From RUG11551 sp045586185 (lineage in GTDB: Bacteria > Planctomycetota > Planctomycetia > Pirellulales > Thermoguttaceae), in assembly GCA_045586185.1 (NCBI GenBank), contig JAZMZV010000236.1, positions 1 through 25,442 on the forward strand: 25,442 bases of DNA, given 5' to 3'. The stretch's first letter is position 1; each line of letters starts with the position of its first letter. The translations under genes and the position numbers were made by a program. Shown one piece after another: positions 15,396 to 22,752 of this stretch. The notes below the pieces were generated by a model. It saw only the letters and a program-made list of their open reading frames with translations, did no database searches and was not told where the DNA came from.

Positions 15396-17767
15396 TACAA
15401 AGCCTTAAAATTCGGTTGATCGCCATAGTCTTTATTGACGGAATTCTCAACTTCCATTTTATGGAGTTTGTGATCCTTGTTCCACGGCGCTTCAATAACG
15501 TCCAGGAGCGAGTTGAGAATTTCCTGCGAACTCTTGTTCTGTTCCGATTCCAGCAAATCGTACTGTTTCGTCAGCTGCGGCGTGGTCAACAGCAGACCGA
15601 ACTGACTGACGGAATATTCAAACGCCTTGACAGCCGCTTTACGATTGTCAACCGAATTGATATTGTTGGACGCATAGTCGATTATTTGCGTCTGCGCGTC
15701 CAGCGTCGGAATATTCTGTAACAGTTTCAGCGACGCTTCCACCGTCAGGTTTTGCGCCAGTTGATATTGAGCCGCGTCCGCCAACGGCGCTAAATCGTAC
15801 ATCTTTCGCAAGACGTCGTTTTCGGCGCTTCGGACGACGTCATGACGGGCGGGACCTTTCTTGGACGCGTCTTCTGTCTTGTCGGTAACAAGAGCGATAT
15901 TGGCGTCGCCGTAACACTGTTCCGCCAAAACTGCCCCAAATTTAGCCGCCTTGTCGGCAAACGATATCGTCTGTTCCGGTGACGGCATTGGATACGGCTT
16001 GAGCGCGTCCAGCATTGCCATGACTCTGTCCATGTCTGCGGCGTTTGTCGGCGTCGGCGCCCATACGCACAGCGGACGTTCGTTCACGACTTTTTTCGCT
16101 TCTTCAAATCGATTGGAATTGGCGGTAATCGCAACCGGAACGTCTGCCGCGACGGGAATCTCCCGAATCTTTTCCAGGAAAATGGACGGCGGGACGGAGT
16201 ACAAATCCATGGAATAAAAGACCGCGTAAATCTCCGGCTCGTACTGAAGGATTCCCAGGGCCTGTTTACCGGTTGTAGCAATAATCGGTTCGAACCCGTC
16301 CGGCAGGAACCCGCCGACAGTCAAGGCGTCTACCGACTTGGGCGCGACGATCAAAACCTTCTTTCTGCCCTCGCCAAGCATGAACCAGGACAGCGCCTTG
16401 GGCAATTCCGACGACCCTAAATACGGGGTCTGCGGGTTGATTGCCATAATCGCCTCGCAAGCCGCCCAGCGTACTTTCGGATACGGAGAATTGAGCGCGC
16501 AAACAAGCGGAGAGAAGACGTCGCCATGCGACGCAAGCGCCTCTGCCGACTTGAGCTGACCAAGAGCCTGACAGGCGCTAACCGCCGTCGACGCGTACTT
16601 GAATTGAAGCGCAAAGTCCAGCAGGGAATTAATCTTGACGATATTCTCCGACGTTTTATCCGCCGTAATCGAATCCAGCGAAACGCTGGTCATCATCTCT
16701 CGAGCAATGTCCGGGTACGCCGCCAGAAATTCCGCTTCTGCCGTCCAGTACATTTTTTCAACGGTTTTATTGTCCGGCAAGAGGGAATGAGCGCCGCGCG
16801 CCAATCGAACAGCGCGAAGCAGCTGACCCAGCCGAATCGGGTAGAGCGTATGAACCGGCTTGCCCTTTTCGTCGTTCCAGCTCCAGACGTCCGCCTGATC
16901 GTCAATGCAGTTTTCCGGGAACGATTCGCCCGCCAGAGAACGCTTTGCCATCTGAATGAGCATTTTCGCCGCCGCGTTGGCGTCGTACATGGTCGCGCCG
17001 CGTTTTTTCAACGTCGCCACAGCCGCCTTTTTAACGGAGTCCGCGCACTGGTCAGAAGTAAACCCATAAATAAACGGCAAGACGTCAGAATCTTTGCGAG
17101 CGCCTAAAATTGTAACGCACTGACCAACGAACTCGGGTTCTCCCGCGTCCAAAGCCGCAATCAACGGACCTCGCGCTGAGCCGTCCAAAGCCGCCAGAGC
17201 GGTCGCCGCCTTTTTCTTAACGTCTTTTGACGCGCCTTCTTTATGCATTTCTTCCAGCAAAGACGCCGCTGCAACGTCCGCCGTTCGGTTGAGAATGGAG
17301 AACGATTCTCGAGACTTGTCCGAATTCCATTCTGCAGCAAGATATTCTTTGACTGCGTTGGCAACCGCTTCTTCGCTGTGATAGCGATTGTTCACCGCCT
17401 CTCGAATCTTTTCTGCCAAGACGCTTCCCGACGGCTGAAGGTCAGGCGAGTCTTCCAGTTCGTCCATGTAATTGGGCAGAATTCGCGTCGCCATTTCATG
17501 CAGACGAATCAGGTCTTCTTCCTTCGGGTTGAATTCCAGAACCTTGGCGAAATTCTTCTGCGCCAAATCGTTGCGCCACAGTTTGCTGAACAGCAGCGCG
17601 TTTTCCATGAACTCGTCCATGTTCCGCGGTTCGAGAGCCTGAAGCGACTCAATCGCTGCCGCCTGAGCCGCCGACGCGCCGGCAGAAAGCTGTTGCTGCG
17701 CCTGAACCGAACAGTTCAAACTGCAAACCAAACCAAGCGCCAAAATCGTTGTGATTATCCGTTTCAT
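15395..17767 (-). CDS. Secreted HEAT-repeat protein with a degenerate receiver-like domain
   Basis: A 790-residue exported protein of unknown function. The signal peptide is MKRIITTILALGLVCSLNCS with cleavage near VQAQ (21-24). Residues about 45-460 are helical, with HEAT-like units (AATALAALDGSARGPLIAALDAG; ACEAIMA). Residues about 469-592 resemble a response-regulator receiver (VLIVAPKSVDALTVGGF, TTGKQALGIL, VPVAITANSN), but the acidic pair is replaced by Ala-Pro and the phospho-acceptor position appears to be Ser, so it cannot be a normal phosphoreceiver. A helical C-terminal part follows. The 34 codons upstream in frame translate intergenic repeat, and AAGGA lies 9 nt before the ATG at 17767. 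It is coupled to the glycosylase gene. Confidence 0.75.
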   Translation of the reverse strand: MKRIITTILALGLVCSLNCSVQAQQQLSAGASAAQAAAIESLQALEPRNMDEFMENALLFSKLWRNDLAQKNFAKVLEFNPKEEDLIRLHEMATRILPNYMDELEDSPDLQPSGSVLAEKIREAVNNRYHSEEAVANAVKEYLAAEWNSDKSRESFSILNRTADVAAASLLEEMHKEGASKDVKKKAATALAALDGSARGPLIAALDAGEPEFVGQCVTILGARKDSDVLPFIYGFTSDQCADSVKKAAVATLKKRGATMYDANAAAKMLIQMAKRSLAGESFPENCIDDQADVWSWNDEKGKPVHTLYPIRLGQLLRAVRLARGAHSLLPDNKTVEKMYWTAEAEFLAAYPDIAREMMTSVSLDSITADKTSENIVKINSLLDFALQFKYASTAVSACQALGQLKSAEALASHGDVFSPLVCALNSPYPKVRWAACEAIMAINPQTPYLGSSELPKALSWFMLGEGRKKVLIVAPKSVDALTVGGFLPDGFEPIIATTGKQALGILQYEPEIYAVFYSMDLYSVPPSIFLEKIREIPVAADVPVAITANSNRFEEAKKVVNERPLCVWAPTPTNAADMDRVMAMLDALKPYPMPSPEQTISFADKAAKFGAVLAEQCYGDANIALVTDKTEDASKKGPARHDVVRSAENDVLRKMYDLAPLADAAQYQLAQNLTVEASLKLLQNIPTLDAQTQIIDYASNNINSVDNRKAAVKAFEYSVSQFGLLLTTPQLTKQYDLLESEQNKSSQEILNSLLDVIEAPWNKDHKLHKMEVENSVNKDYGDQPNFKAL

Positions 17768-17790
17768 AGGGGGCATCCTTAAAATAATTG

Positions 17791-17831
17791 CGTAGAGTGT
17801 CGTGCCCGCTTTCGCCGGACGACAAAAGCGG
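17791..17831. repeat. Degenerate palindromic repeat upstream of the HEAT gene
   Basis: Nested inverted arms: GTCGT (17799-17803) with ACGAC (17819-17823), and CCGCTT (17806-17811) with AAGCGG (17826-17831). Read on the minus strand it would translate as RPAKAGTT, reminiscent of the small palindromic repeats that give PAKAG peptides in many bacterial annotations. It lies in the HEAT gene leader. Confidence 0.4.
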
Positions 17832-17873
17832 AAGTCGGAGCGTTGTGAGCAGGTCATGCGATTTAACATGTAT

Positions 17874-17901
17874 CTCGCTACTCGTTACTCGCAACTCGCC
17901 A
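17874..17901 (+). repeat. Heptamer tandem array (4 units) in the HEAT gene leader
   Basis: Units CTCGCTA, CTCGTTA, CTCGCAA, CTCGCCA in perfect phase, C-rich on the plus strand. It lies 11 bp from the candidate -10 box of the HEAT gene, inside the predicted leader. Confidence 0.85.
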
Positions 17902-17911
17902 CTAATATATT

Positions 17912-17920
17912 ATTATACCA
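17912..17920 (-). promoter_or_regulatory. Candidate extended -10 promoter of the HEAT-glycosylase operon
   Basis: On the minus strand TGG directly before a perfect TATAAT (17917-17912), an extended -10 without a good -35 box. The leader would be about 140 nt. Confidence 0.45.
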
Positions 17921-18114
17921 GATATTTTAACAATAGGCGAGGACGGAGTTCAAAATTCGTAGAAGAATCCCCGCTTTCAGTTCCGATAATAACGTCAAAC
18001 AGAAACGGTTATTCAAGATACGCAAACTAAACAAATTTTAAGCAAGAAACAAAGACGCATGGAAGCGTACATACCAAAACGACGAAGCCGAAAACCCGCC
18101 CGTTGGATGGAGCC

Positions 18115-18150
18115 TGTCTCGGGCGCCAACTTGACGGCTCCGCCGTCAAG
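18115..18150. repeat. Shared 16-bp block plus perfect triloop hairpin
   Basis: Positions 18115-18130 are the exact inverse complement of 3931-3946. They run into a perfect 9-bp stem CTTGACGGC (18130-18138) / GCCGTCAAG (18142-18150) with a TCC loop. No T-tract follows. It lies in the 552-bp gap between the HEAT and macro-domain genes, which otherwise holds the repeats and promoters listed separately and no gene. Confidence 0.6.
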
Positions 18151-18199
18151 GAAACGCGGAAGCCTCCCAAAATTTTGAGAACGTGGAATGCCTCGCCAA

Positions 18200-18234
18200 C
18201 TCCTCCCTCCTCACTTCTCATTCCTAACTTCTTC
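18200..18234 (+). repeat. Heptamer array (5 units) upstream of the macro-domain operon
   Basis: Units CTCCTCC, CTCCTCA, CTTCTCA, TTCCTAA, CTTCTTC in phase, preceded by an isolated CTCGCCA (18192-18198). More decayed than the others. C-rich on the coding strand of the operon, ending 48 bp upstream of its -35 box. Confidence 0.65.
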
Positions 18235-18281
18235 CAAACATCGACTTTCTAAAATAACGCCAAAAATTTCCTTCCTCCCTA

Positions 18282-18310
18282 TTGACCCGGACTTTTCTAT
18301 CGGATACAAT
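18282..18310 (+). promoter_or_regulatory. Promoter of the macro-domain/sialic acid operon
   Basis: TTGACC (18282-18287), a 17-bp spacer and TACAAT (18305-18310). The predicted start (about 18317) is only about 3 nt before the ATG at 18320, and the AAGGA at 18311-18315 would then lie upstream of the mRNA. Either the mRNA is nearly leaderless, or another promoter supplies a transcript that uses the AAGGA. Confidence 0.6.
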
Positions 18311-18319
18311 AAGGATATT

Positions 18320-18850
18320 ATGAAACAGATTCAAATCAATAATACTATTGTCGAGGCGGTTAAGGGCGACATTGTCAAGCAGGAAATTGACGCGATTGTC
18401 AACGCTGCCAATTCGCATTTAATGGGCGGCGGAGGCGTCGACGGCGCGATTCACGCTGCCGGTGGACCGGAAATCATGGCGGATACAGACCGGCGGTATC
18501 CGGCGGGGTGCCTGACGGGTTCCGCGGTGGCGTCGACGGCGGGACGGCTGAAAGCGAAATGCGTTATTCACGCGGTCGCGCCCCGGTACTCGTCTAATCC
18601 CGTCTGCGCTGAACTGCTCTATAAGGCGTATTATAATTCGCTCATCGTCGCGGTCAGGAATAACTGTACAAGCGTCGCGTTTCCGTCTTTGGGAACCGGG
18701 GCGTATCGCTATCCGTTGGGAGAAGCCGCGCCGATTGCCCTGAAAGCCGTTCGAGACTTTCTTCAGAAACACGACTCGATTACTCTGATTCGTTTCGTCC
18801 TGTTTGACGACAAGACCCTTTCCGCTTTTGAAAAAGAACTGACTCAATGA
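18320..18850 (+). CDS. Macro-domain protein, O-acetyl-ADP-ribose deacetylase/ADP-ribosyl hydrolase type
   Basis: A 176-residue single macro domain of the YmdB/MacroD class. These enzymes hydrolyse O-acetyl-ADP-ribose and remove mono-ADP-ribose from acidic residues. The ligand and catalytic loops are intact: GDIV (16-19), IVNAANSHLMGGGGVDGAIH (26-45, with Asn31 and Asp41 as the expected catalytic positions) and FPSLGTGAYRYPL (121-133). The ATG at 18320 begins the canonical N-terminus; the 44 in-frame codons upstream are intergenic. It is the first gene of the sialic acid operon, and its TGA overlaps the transporter ATG (ATGA), which implies coupled translation. No sirtuin or ADP-ribosyltransferase is in view. 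Confidence 0.9.
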   Translation: MKQIQINNTIVEAVKGDIVKQEIDAIVNAANSHLMGGGGVDGAIHAAGGPEIMADTDRRYPAGCLTGSAVASTAGRLKAKCVIHAVAPRYSSNPVCAELLYKAYYNSLIVAVRNNCTSVAFPSLGTGAYRYPLGEAAPIALKAVRDFLQKHDSITLIRFVLFDDKTLSAFEKELTQ

Positions 18851-21582
18851 ACATTCGACAACTTATTTACACGGCGGCGTTTGCCGCGATTGCAATTGTT
18901 ACATCCTTTTCAGCGCAGGCGCAGGAGAACAACGCTGCTTTGCAATGGACGGTTCAGCAGGACGTCCTTCCCGAAGCGGTTGCGCGCCCGTTTTTTGGCG
19001 TTATTGGCAAGACAAACGCGGCGCCGGGAGATATGGAGAAAGTCGCGCTGGTTATGGGCGGCTCTTATTTTGACGCCCCTGTTGCAGACGGTGGGAAGAA
19101 ACAGTATTCTCGAGCCGTTTCCCAGCTCGTTCAGGAAACCGTAGATGGGAAAACAGCTTGGAAAGCAAAGCCGGTTAAAGTTCTGGTCGACGGCAAGGAA
19201 TCGCCCGAGGGGTTGCCGGAACCGATAGCGGAGGGAATAACCATAGCGTTCGATTCGTATTTGCTGCTCTGCGGCGGAGCGAACGAAAACGGGGAATCGA
19301 CAAAAGTCTGGAAAGCGGAATACAACGCTCAAAACAGTTCTGTTGAGCTGACGTCCATGCCGGATCTGCCTGCCCCGTGTTCAATGGGGTGCGGCGGCGC
19401 GATTGGGAAGGTTGCCTACGTCTTCGCCAGCGGGAAGCTGTTTGCTCTGGATAACAAGAAATGGGTTGAACTGGACGGCATTCCAGACGACGTTCAAAAC
19501 GGCGTCGTTCGCTCTCAGCCGGCAGGCGCGATTCGCGTTTCCAATCACGATGTAACAGCTCTGTTTGTTTTCGGCGGGTATGACAAAGCCGAAGGCGCGA
19601 ACGGAAAGCCTTTGTACGACGTCTGGAAAATGCAGCCGGTTCGCGACGAGGCGGGCGCGCTGAAATCCAAATGGACTCGTCTGGCAGACCTGGAATACAA
19701 GGGCGAACGTTTCTGTTCCATCGGGTCGACGGCGGTCGTTGTCGGCGCGCAGTCGATTCTTCTTGTCGGCGGCGTCAATGCGGACGTCTGGACGGAAGTC
19801 AACGAAAAACTCAATACGCTTACCGGGGAAGAGAAAGACGCCTATTTGGCTGAGTATTACGCCAGAACGCCGGAGTCGTTCAACTGGGAAAAGAGAATGT
19901 TCGTCTATCATACGGTAATTGAAGAGGGAACGTTCTTTGAAAAAGGAAATGTAACAATCCCCACGCCTGTCTGCGGCGCGGCGGTAATGAACTTCAACAA
20001 TCAGCTTCTCATCGTTGGCGGGGAAGTCAAACCGGCGCAAAGATGGAAAGGATTGCAGGTTCTCAATCTGGCTCTTAACCGTTCGTTTGGAACGGTGAAC
20101 TGGATTGTCTTTTTGACGTACCTGGGTTTGATGCTTCCCTTTGGGTACTTCTTCATGCGGAAGAACAAGGGCATAGACGACTACTGCAAAGGCGGCGGTC
20201 GAATTCCGTGGTGGGTCAACGGCGTTGCGATTTTTGCTGCGATGCTGTCGTCGATTACGTTCATGACCGTTCCCGCCATGACGTTTAGCTCGTCCTGGCG
20301 GCTGTACCCGATGACGATTGCGATTTTCATTCTCGTTCCGATTGTCATCTATCTGTACTTGCCGTTCTATCGGAGACTGAAAATCACGTCCGCTTACGAG
20401 TACCTGGAAAAGCGCTTTAACGTTTTCTCCCGGGTGTTCGCGTCGGCGGCGTTTATTATATTTATGGTTGTCCGCTCGGCGATTGTCGTTTATCTGCCGG
20501 CGCTGGCGCTGTCGGTAATTATCGGCATGAACCTGTTTGCGTCTATTATTCTGGTAGGGACTGTAACAGTCATTTATTCGACCATCGGCGGCGTGAGCGC
20601 GGTTATCTGGTCAGAGTTCATTCAGGCGGTTGTGCTGGTCGGCGGGGCGCTTATTGCCGTTGCGCTGCTGATTATGGGAACCGACGGCGGCGCATCAGGA
20701 GTCATTCAGACGGCTCTTGCCAACGACAAATTCCATCCGTTCGACTTCAGCTGGTCTTGGGTGGAACCCGTCTTTTGGGTAACGTTTATCGGCGGGATTG
20801 TAACAAACCTCAGCTCGTACACGTCCGACCAGACGATTGTACAGAAGTACATGACCACCAAAGACGAAAAGGCGGCGGCTCATTCGATTTGGTTTAACGG
20901 GATTCTGTCGGTGATTTGCTCGACCCTGTTCTACTTTATCGGGACGACGCTTTACGCGTACTATAAATCCAACGCCGCTTTGTTCGACTGGTCGTTGTAC
21001 CAAAACGACGCGGTGTTCCCCACGTACATCGTTTCGAGCCTGCCGACGGGCGTTTCCGGATTGTTGATTGCCGCTATTTTCGCCGCGGCTATGTCGACCC
21101 TGTCCGCCAACTTCAATTCCGCGTCGACGGCGTTCGTGTCCGACTTCTACTGCCGGTTCATTCGCAACGATCAAGCCGCAGCGTTCAAGGTTGCCAAATG
21201 GGCGTCGTTCATTTCCGGAACGGCGGCGATTGCCTTCGCGCTGCTCATTGCCACGATTGACATCAAATCGCTGTTTATGGAATTCCAAAAAGTCATTGGA
21301 ATTCTCACCAGCGGGTTGGCGGGCTTGTTCGTCATGGGATTGTTTATCCCGAGAATCAACGGGGCAGGCGCGGTTGCTGGCTTGGCGGCGTCGTACGTTG
21401 TCAACATCGTTTTGATTTATACAAATATCGTACCCGTCAAACCGCACTTCCTGCTTTACAGCGTTGCTGGACTGCTGGCGTGCGTTGTCGTCGGATACGT
21501 CGTTTCCCTCTTTACCGGCAAACCGACCATGGAACAGCTGGACGGCTTGACGATGAAATACATGCCCAAAGAGGTTGATTAA
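18847..21582 (+). CDS. Fused periplasmic mutarotase (NanM-like) and sodium:solute symporter, probable sialic acid transporter
   Basis: A 911-residue fusion. A signal peptide or first helix (1-25, ending FSAQAQ) leads to a kelch-like beta propeller of about 380 residues with GG-containing blades (VMGGSY, LCGGANENGE, VFGGYD, LVGGV, IVGGEV), similar to cyclically permuted N-acetylneuraminate mutarotases. From about residue 418 a sodium:solute symporter follows with about 13 helices, including RRLKITSAYEYLEKRF (509-524), GGVSAVIWSEFIQAVVLVGG (581-600) and the sodium-site helix MSTLSANFNSASTAFVSDFY. The propeller would lie in the periplasm and feed the sugar anomer to the transporter. The substrate is inferred from the adjacent lyase and epimerase. 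It is coupled to the macro gene by ATGA. An alternative substrate is another N-acetylated sugar acid. Confidence 0.85.
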   Translation: MNIRQLIYTAAFAAIAIVTSFSAQAQENNAALQWTVQQDVLPEAVARPFFGVIGKTNAAPGDMEKVALVMGGSYFDAPVADGGKKQYSRAVSQLVQETVDGKTAWKAKPVKVLVDGKESPEGLPEPIAEGITIAFDSYLLLCGGANENGESTKVWKAEYNAQNSSVELTSMPDLPAPCSMGCGGAIGKVAYVFASGKLFALDNKKWVELDGIPDDVQNGVVRSQPAGAIRVSNHDVTALFVFGGYDKAEGANGKPLYDVWKMQPVRDEAGALKSKWTRLADLEYKGERFCSIGSTAVVVGAQSILLVGGVNADVWTEVNEKLNTLTGEEKDAYLAEYYARTPESFNWEKRMFVYHTVIEEGTFFEKGNVTIPTPVCGAAVMNFNNQLLIVGGEVKPAQRWKGLQVLNLALNRSFGTVNWIVFLTYLGLMLPFGYFFMRKNKGIDDYCKGGGRIPWWVNGVAIFAAMLSSITFMTVPAMTFSSSWRLYPMTIAIFILVPIVIYLYLPFYRRLKITSAYEYLEKRFNVFSRVFASAAFIIFMVVRSAIVVYLPALALSVIIGMNLFASIILVGTVTVIYSTIGGVSAVIWSEFIQAVVLVGGALIAVALLIMGTDGGASGVIQTALANDKFHPFDFSWSWVEPVFWVTFIGGIVTNLSSYTSDQTIVQKYMTTKDEKAAAHSIWFNGILSVICSTLFYFIGTTLYAYYKSNAALFDWSLYQNDAVFPTYIVSSLPTGVSGLLIAAIFAAAMSTLSANFNSASTAFVSDFYCRFIRNDQAAAFKVAKWASFISGTAAIAFALLIATIDIKSLFMEFQKVIGILTSGLAGLFVMGLFIPRINGAGAVAGLAASYVVNIVLIYTNIVPVKPHFLLYSVAGLLACVVVGYVVSLFTGKPTMEQLDGLTMKYMPKEVD

Positions 21583-21620
21583 TGAATTTGCGAGGCGGAC
21601 TGTTCAGAGAGTTCATTCTT

Positions 21621-21648
21621 CTCGCAACTCGCAACTCGCAACTCGCAA
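21621..21648 (+). repeat. Heptamer tandem array (4 perfect units) before nanA
   Basis: Four identical CTCGCAA units, C-rich on the coding strand, in the 124-bp gap between the symporter stop and the nanA ribosome site. Confidence 0.9.
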
Positions 21649-21692
21649 CTTGACTATAATTAATTTCGTTTTCCAGATAAACCACTTTAACC

Positions 21693-21698
21693 AAGGAG
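21693..21698 (+). promoter_or_regulatory. Ribosome binding site of nanA
   Basis: AAGGAG, 8 nt before the ATG at 21707. This decides the nanA start against the longer open frame that begins at 21575 and would translate the heptamer array. Confidence 0.8.
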
Positions 21699-21706
21699 AT
21701 TTCAAT

Positions 21707-22603
21707 ATGAACAAATTATCGGGACTTATCGCCGCGACTCATACGGCGTTTAACGCCGACGGGAGCGTCAATTACAGCGTTATCGGTCAGCAGGCGGAAC
21801 TGTTACAGCGTCAGGGCGTCATGGGCGTCTACATTTGCGGGACGACGGGCGAAGGAATTTCCTGTTCCGTTGAGGAACGCAAAGCCGTCATGGACGAATG
21901 GGTTAAAGCCGCGAAGGGCAAGCTGACGATTATCGCTCACGTTGGCGCGCTGGCTCTGACGGACGTTCAGAATCTGGCGGCGTACGCCCAGAAAATCGGA
22001 TGTGACGCTTTGAGCGTTGTGCCCGCCAACTACTTCAAACCGGGCAATGTCGAAACGCTGGTTGACTATTGCTGCGAAGCGCTCAAAACGGCGCCGGATC
22101 TCCCGTTCTACTATTATCACACCGGCATGTCGGGCATTAACCTGTCGATGGTCAAGTTCCTCGAATGCGCCGACAAACGACTGCCTCAGCTGGCGGGAAT
22201 CAAGTTCAACAGCGTTGACCTGTACGAGTACCAAAACTGTCTGGCGGCTGTCGACGGGAAATACGACATCACCTTTGGCGTTGACGAGTTCTTTGCCGGC
22301 GCGGTTGTCCTCGGCGCAAAGTCCGCAATCGGAAGCACGTACAACTACATGGCTCCAACGTATCTGAGAATCCTCCGCGATTTGGAAGCCGGCGACTTCG
22401 CTGCAGTTCAGCAATCCATGCGAAAAGTCTGCCAGGTCGTTGACATCCTCGTTCAGTACGGCGGCGTTGCGGCGGGCAAAGTCATGATGTCCGCTCACGG
22501 TCTCGACATGGGCGACGTTCGACTTCCGCTCAAGTCCATCTCCCCGGAAGGAAAGAAGGACATTTTGTCACGAATCGAAGCGCTTGGAGTGATTGAAGAA
22601 TAA
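21707..22603 (+). CDS. nanA: N-acetylneuraminate lyase
   Basis: Cleaves N-acetylneuraminate to ManNAc and pyruvate through a Schiff base, in the cytosol. The 298 residues equal the E. coli enzyme length (297) and form a DapA-type TIM barrel. The carboxylate-binding GTTGEG is at 45-50, the active-site Tyr137 lies in FYYYHTGMSG, and the Schiff-base Lys166 in AGIKFNSVD, the same positions as in known lyases. GVDEFFAGAVVLGAKSAIGSTYN continues the NanA pattern rather than the dihydrodipicolinate synthase one. It lies third in the operon, after the transporter and before the epimerase that takes its ManNAc product. It has a strong ribosome site of its own despite the operon position. Confidence 0.93.
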   Translation: MNKLSGLIAATHTAFNADGSVNYSVIGQQAELLQRQGVMGVYICGTTGEGISCSVEERKAVMDEWVKAAKGKLTIIAHVGALALTDVQNLAAYAQKIGCDALSVVPANYFKPGNVETLVDYCCEALKTAPDLPFYYYHTGMSGINLSMVKFLECADKRLPQLAGIKFNSVDLYEYQNCLAAVDGKYDITFGVDEFFAGAVVLGAKSAIGSTYNYMAPTYLRILRDLEAGDFAAVQQSMRKVCQVVDILVQYGGVAAGKVMMSAHGLDMGDVRLPLKSISPEGKKDILSRIEALGVIEE

Positions 22604-22610
22604 TTCAGAA

Positions 22611-22638
22611 TGCGTAATTCGGAATGCGGAATTACGCA
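22611..22638. repeat. Perfect 10-bp inverted repeat
   Basis: TGCGTAATTC (22611-22620) and GAATTACGCA (22629-22638) around an 8-nt loop, 7 bp after the nanA stop. The same core (GGAATTACGCA) is inside both arms of the inverted repeat at 1985-2205, so it may be a remnant of that family. Confidence 0.6.
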
Positions 22639-22686
22639 AAGCGCTCAACGGTGGTAAGCGGCGATACGGAGCAGCGATTGTTTTTT

Positions 22687-22749
22687 CTCGCAACTCGCCA
22701 CTCGCAACTCGCAACTTACCACTCCCTATTCCCTACTCCCTTTTCCCTA
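22687..22749 (+). repeat. Nine-unit compound heptamer array against the epimerase start codon
   Basis: Nine units in unbroken 7-bp phase: CTCGCAA, CTCGCCA, CTCGCAA, CTCGCAA, CTTACCA, CTCCCTA, TTCCCTA, CTCCCTT, TTCCCTA, then GCT and the ATG at 22753. It joins the GC-type and CCT-type units in one array and shows that they are one family. Confidence 0.92.
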
Positions 22750-22752
22750 GCT

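Noticed and set aside
21575..21706. 44-codon N-terminal extension of nanA, overlapping the symporter end
   Set aside because: It contains the translated heptamer array (SRNSQLATRN), while a good AAGGAG lies 8 nt before the ATG at 21707.
21707..22603. Dihydrodipicolinate synthase (DapA) instead of NanA
   Set aside because: Same superfamily, but the FYYYHTGMSG and AGIKFNSVD patterns, length and neighbours fit the sialic acid lyase better.
21621..22749. CRISPR-like array
   Set aside because: The repeats are contiguous 7-bp units without unique spacers, and no cas genes are present.
22624..22752. 43-codon N-terminal extension of the epimerase
   Set aside because: It is low-complexity translation of the nine-unit array; the AGE fold starts at MTYTKDH.
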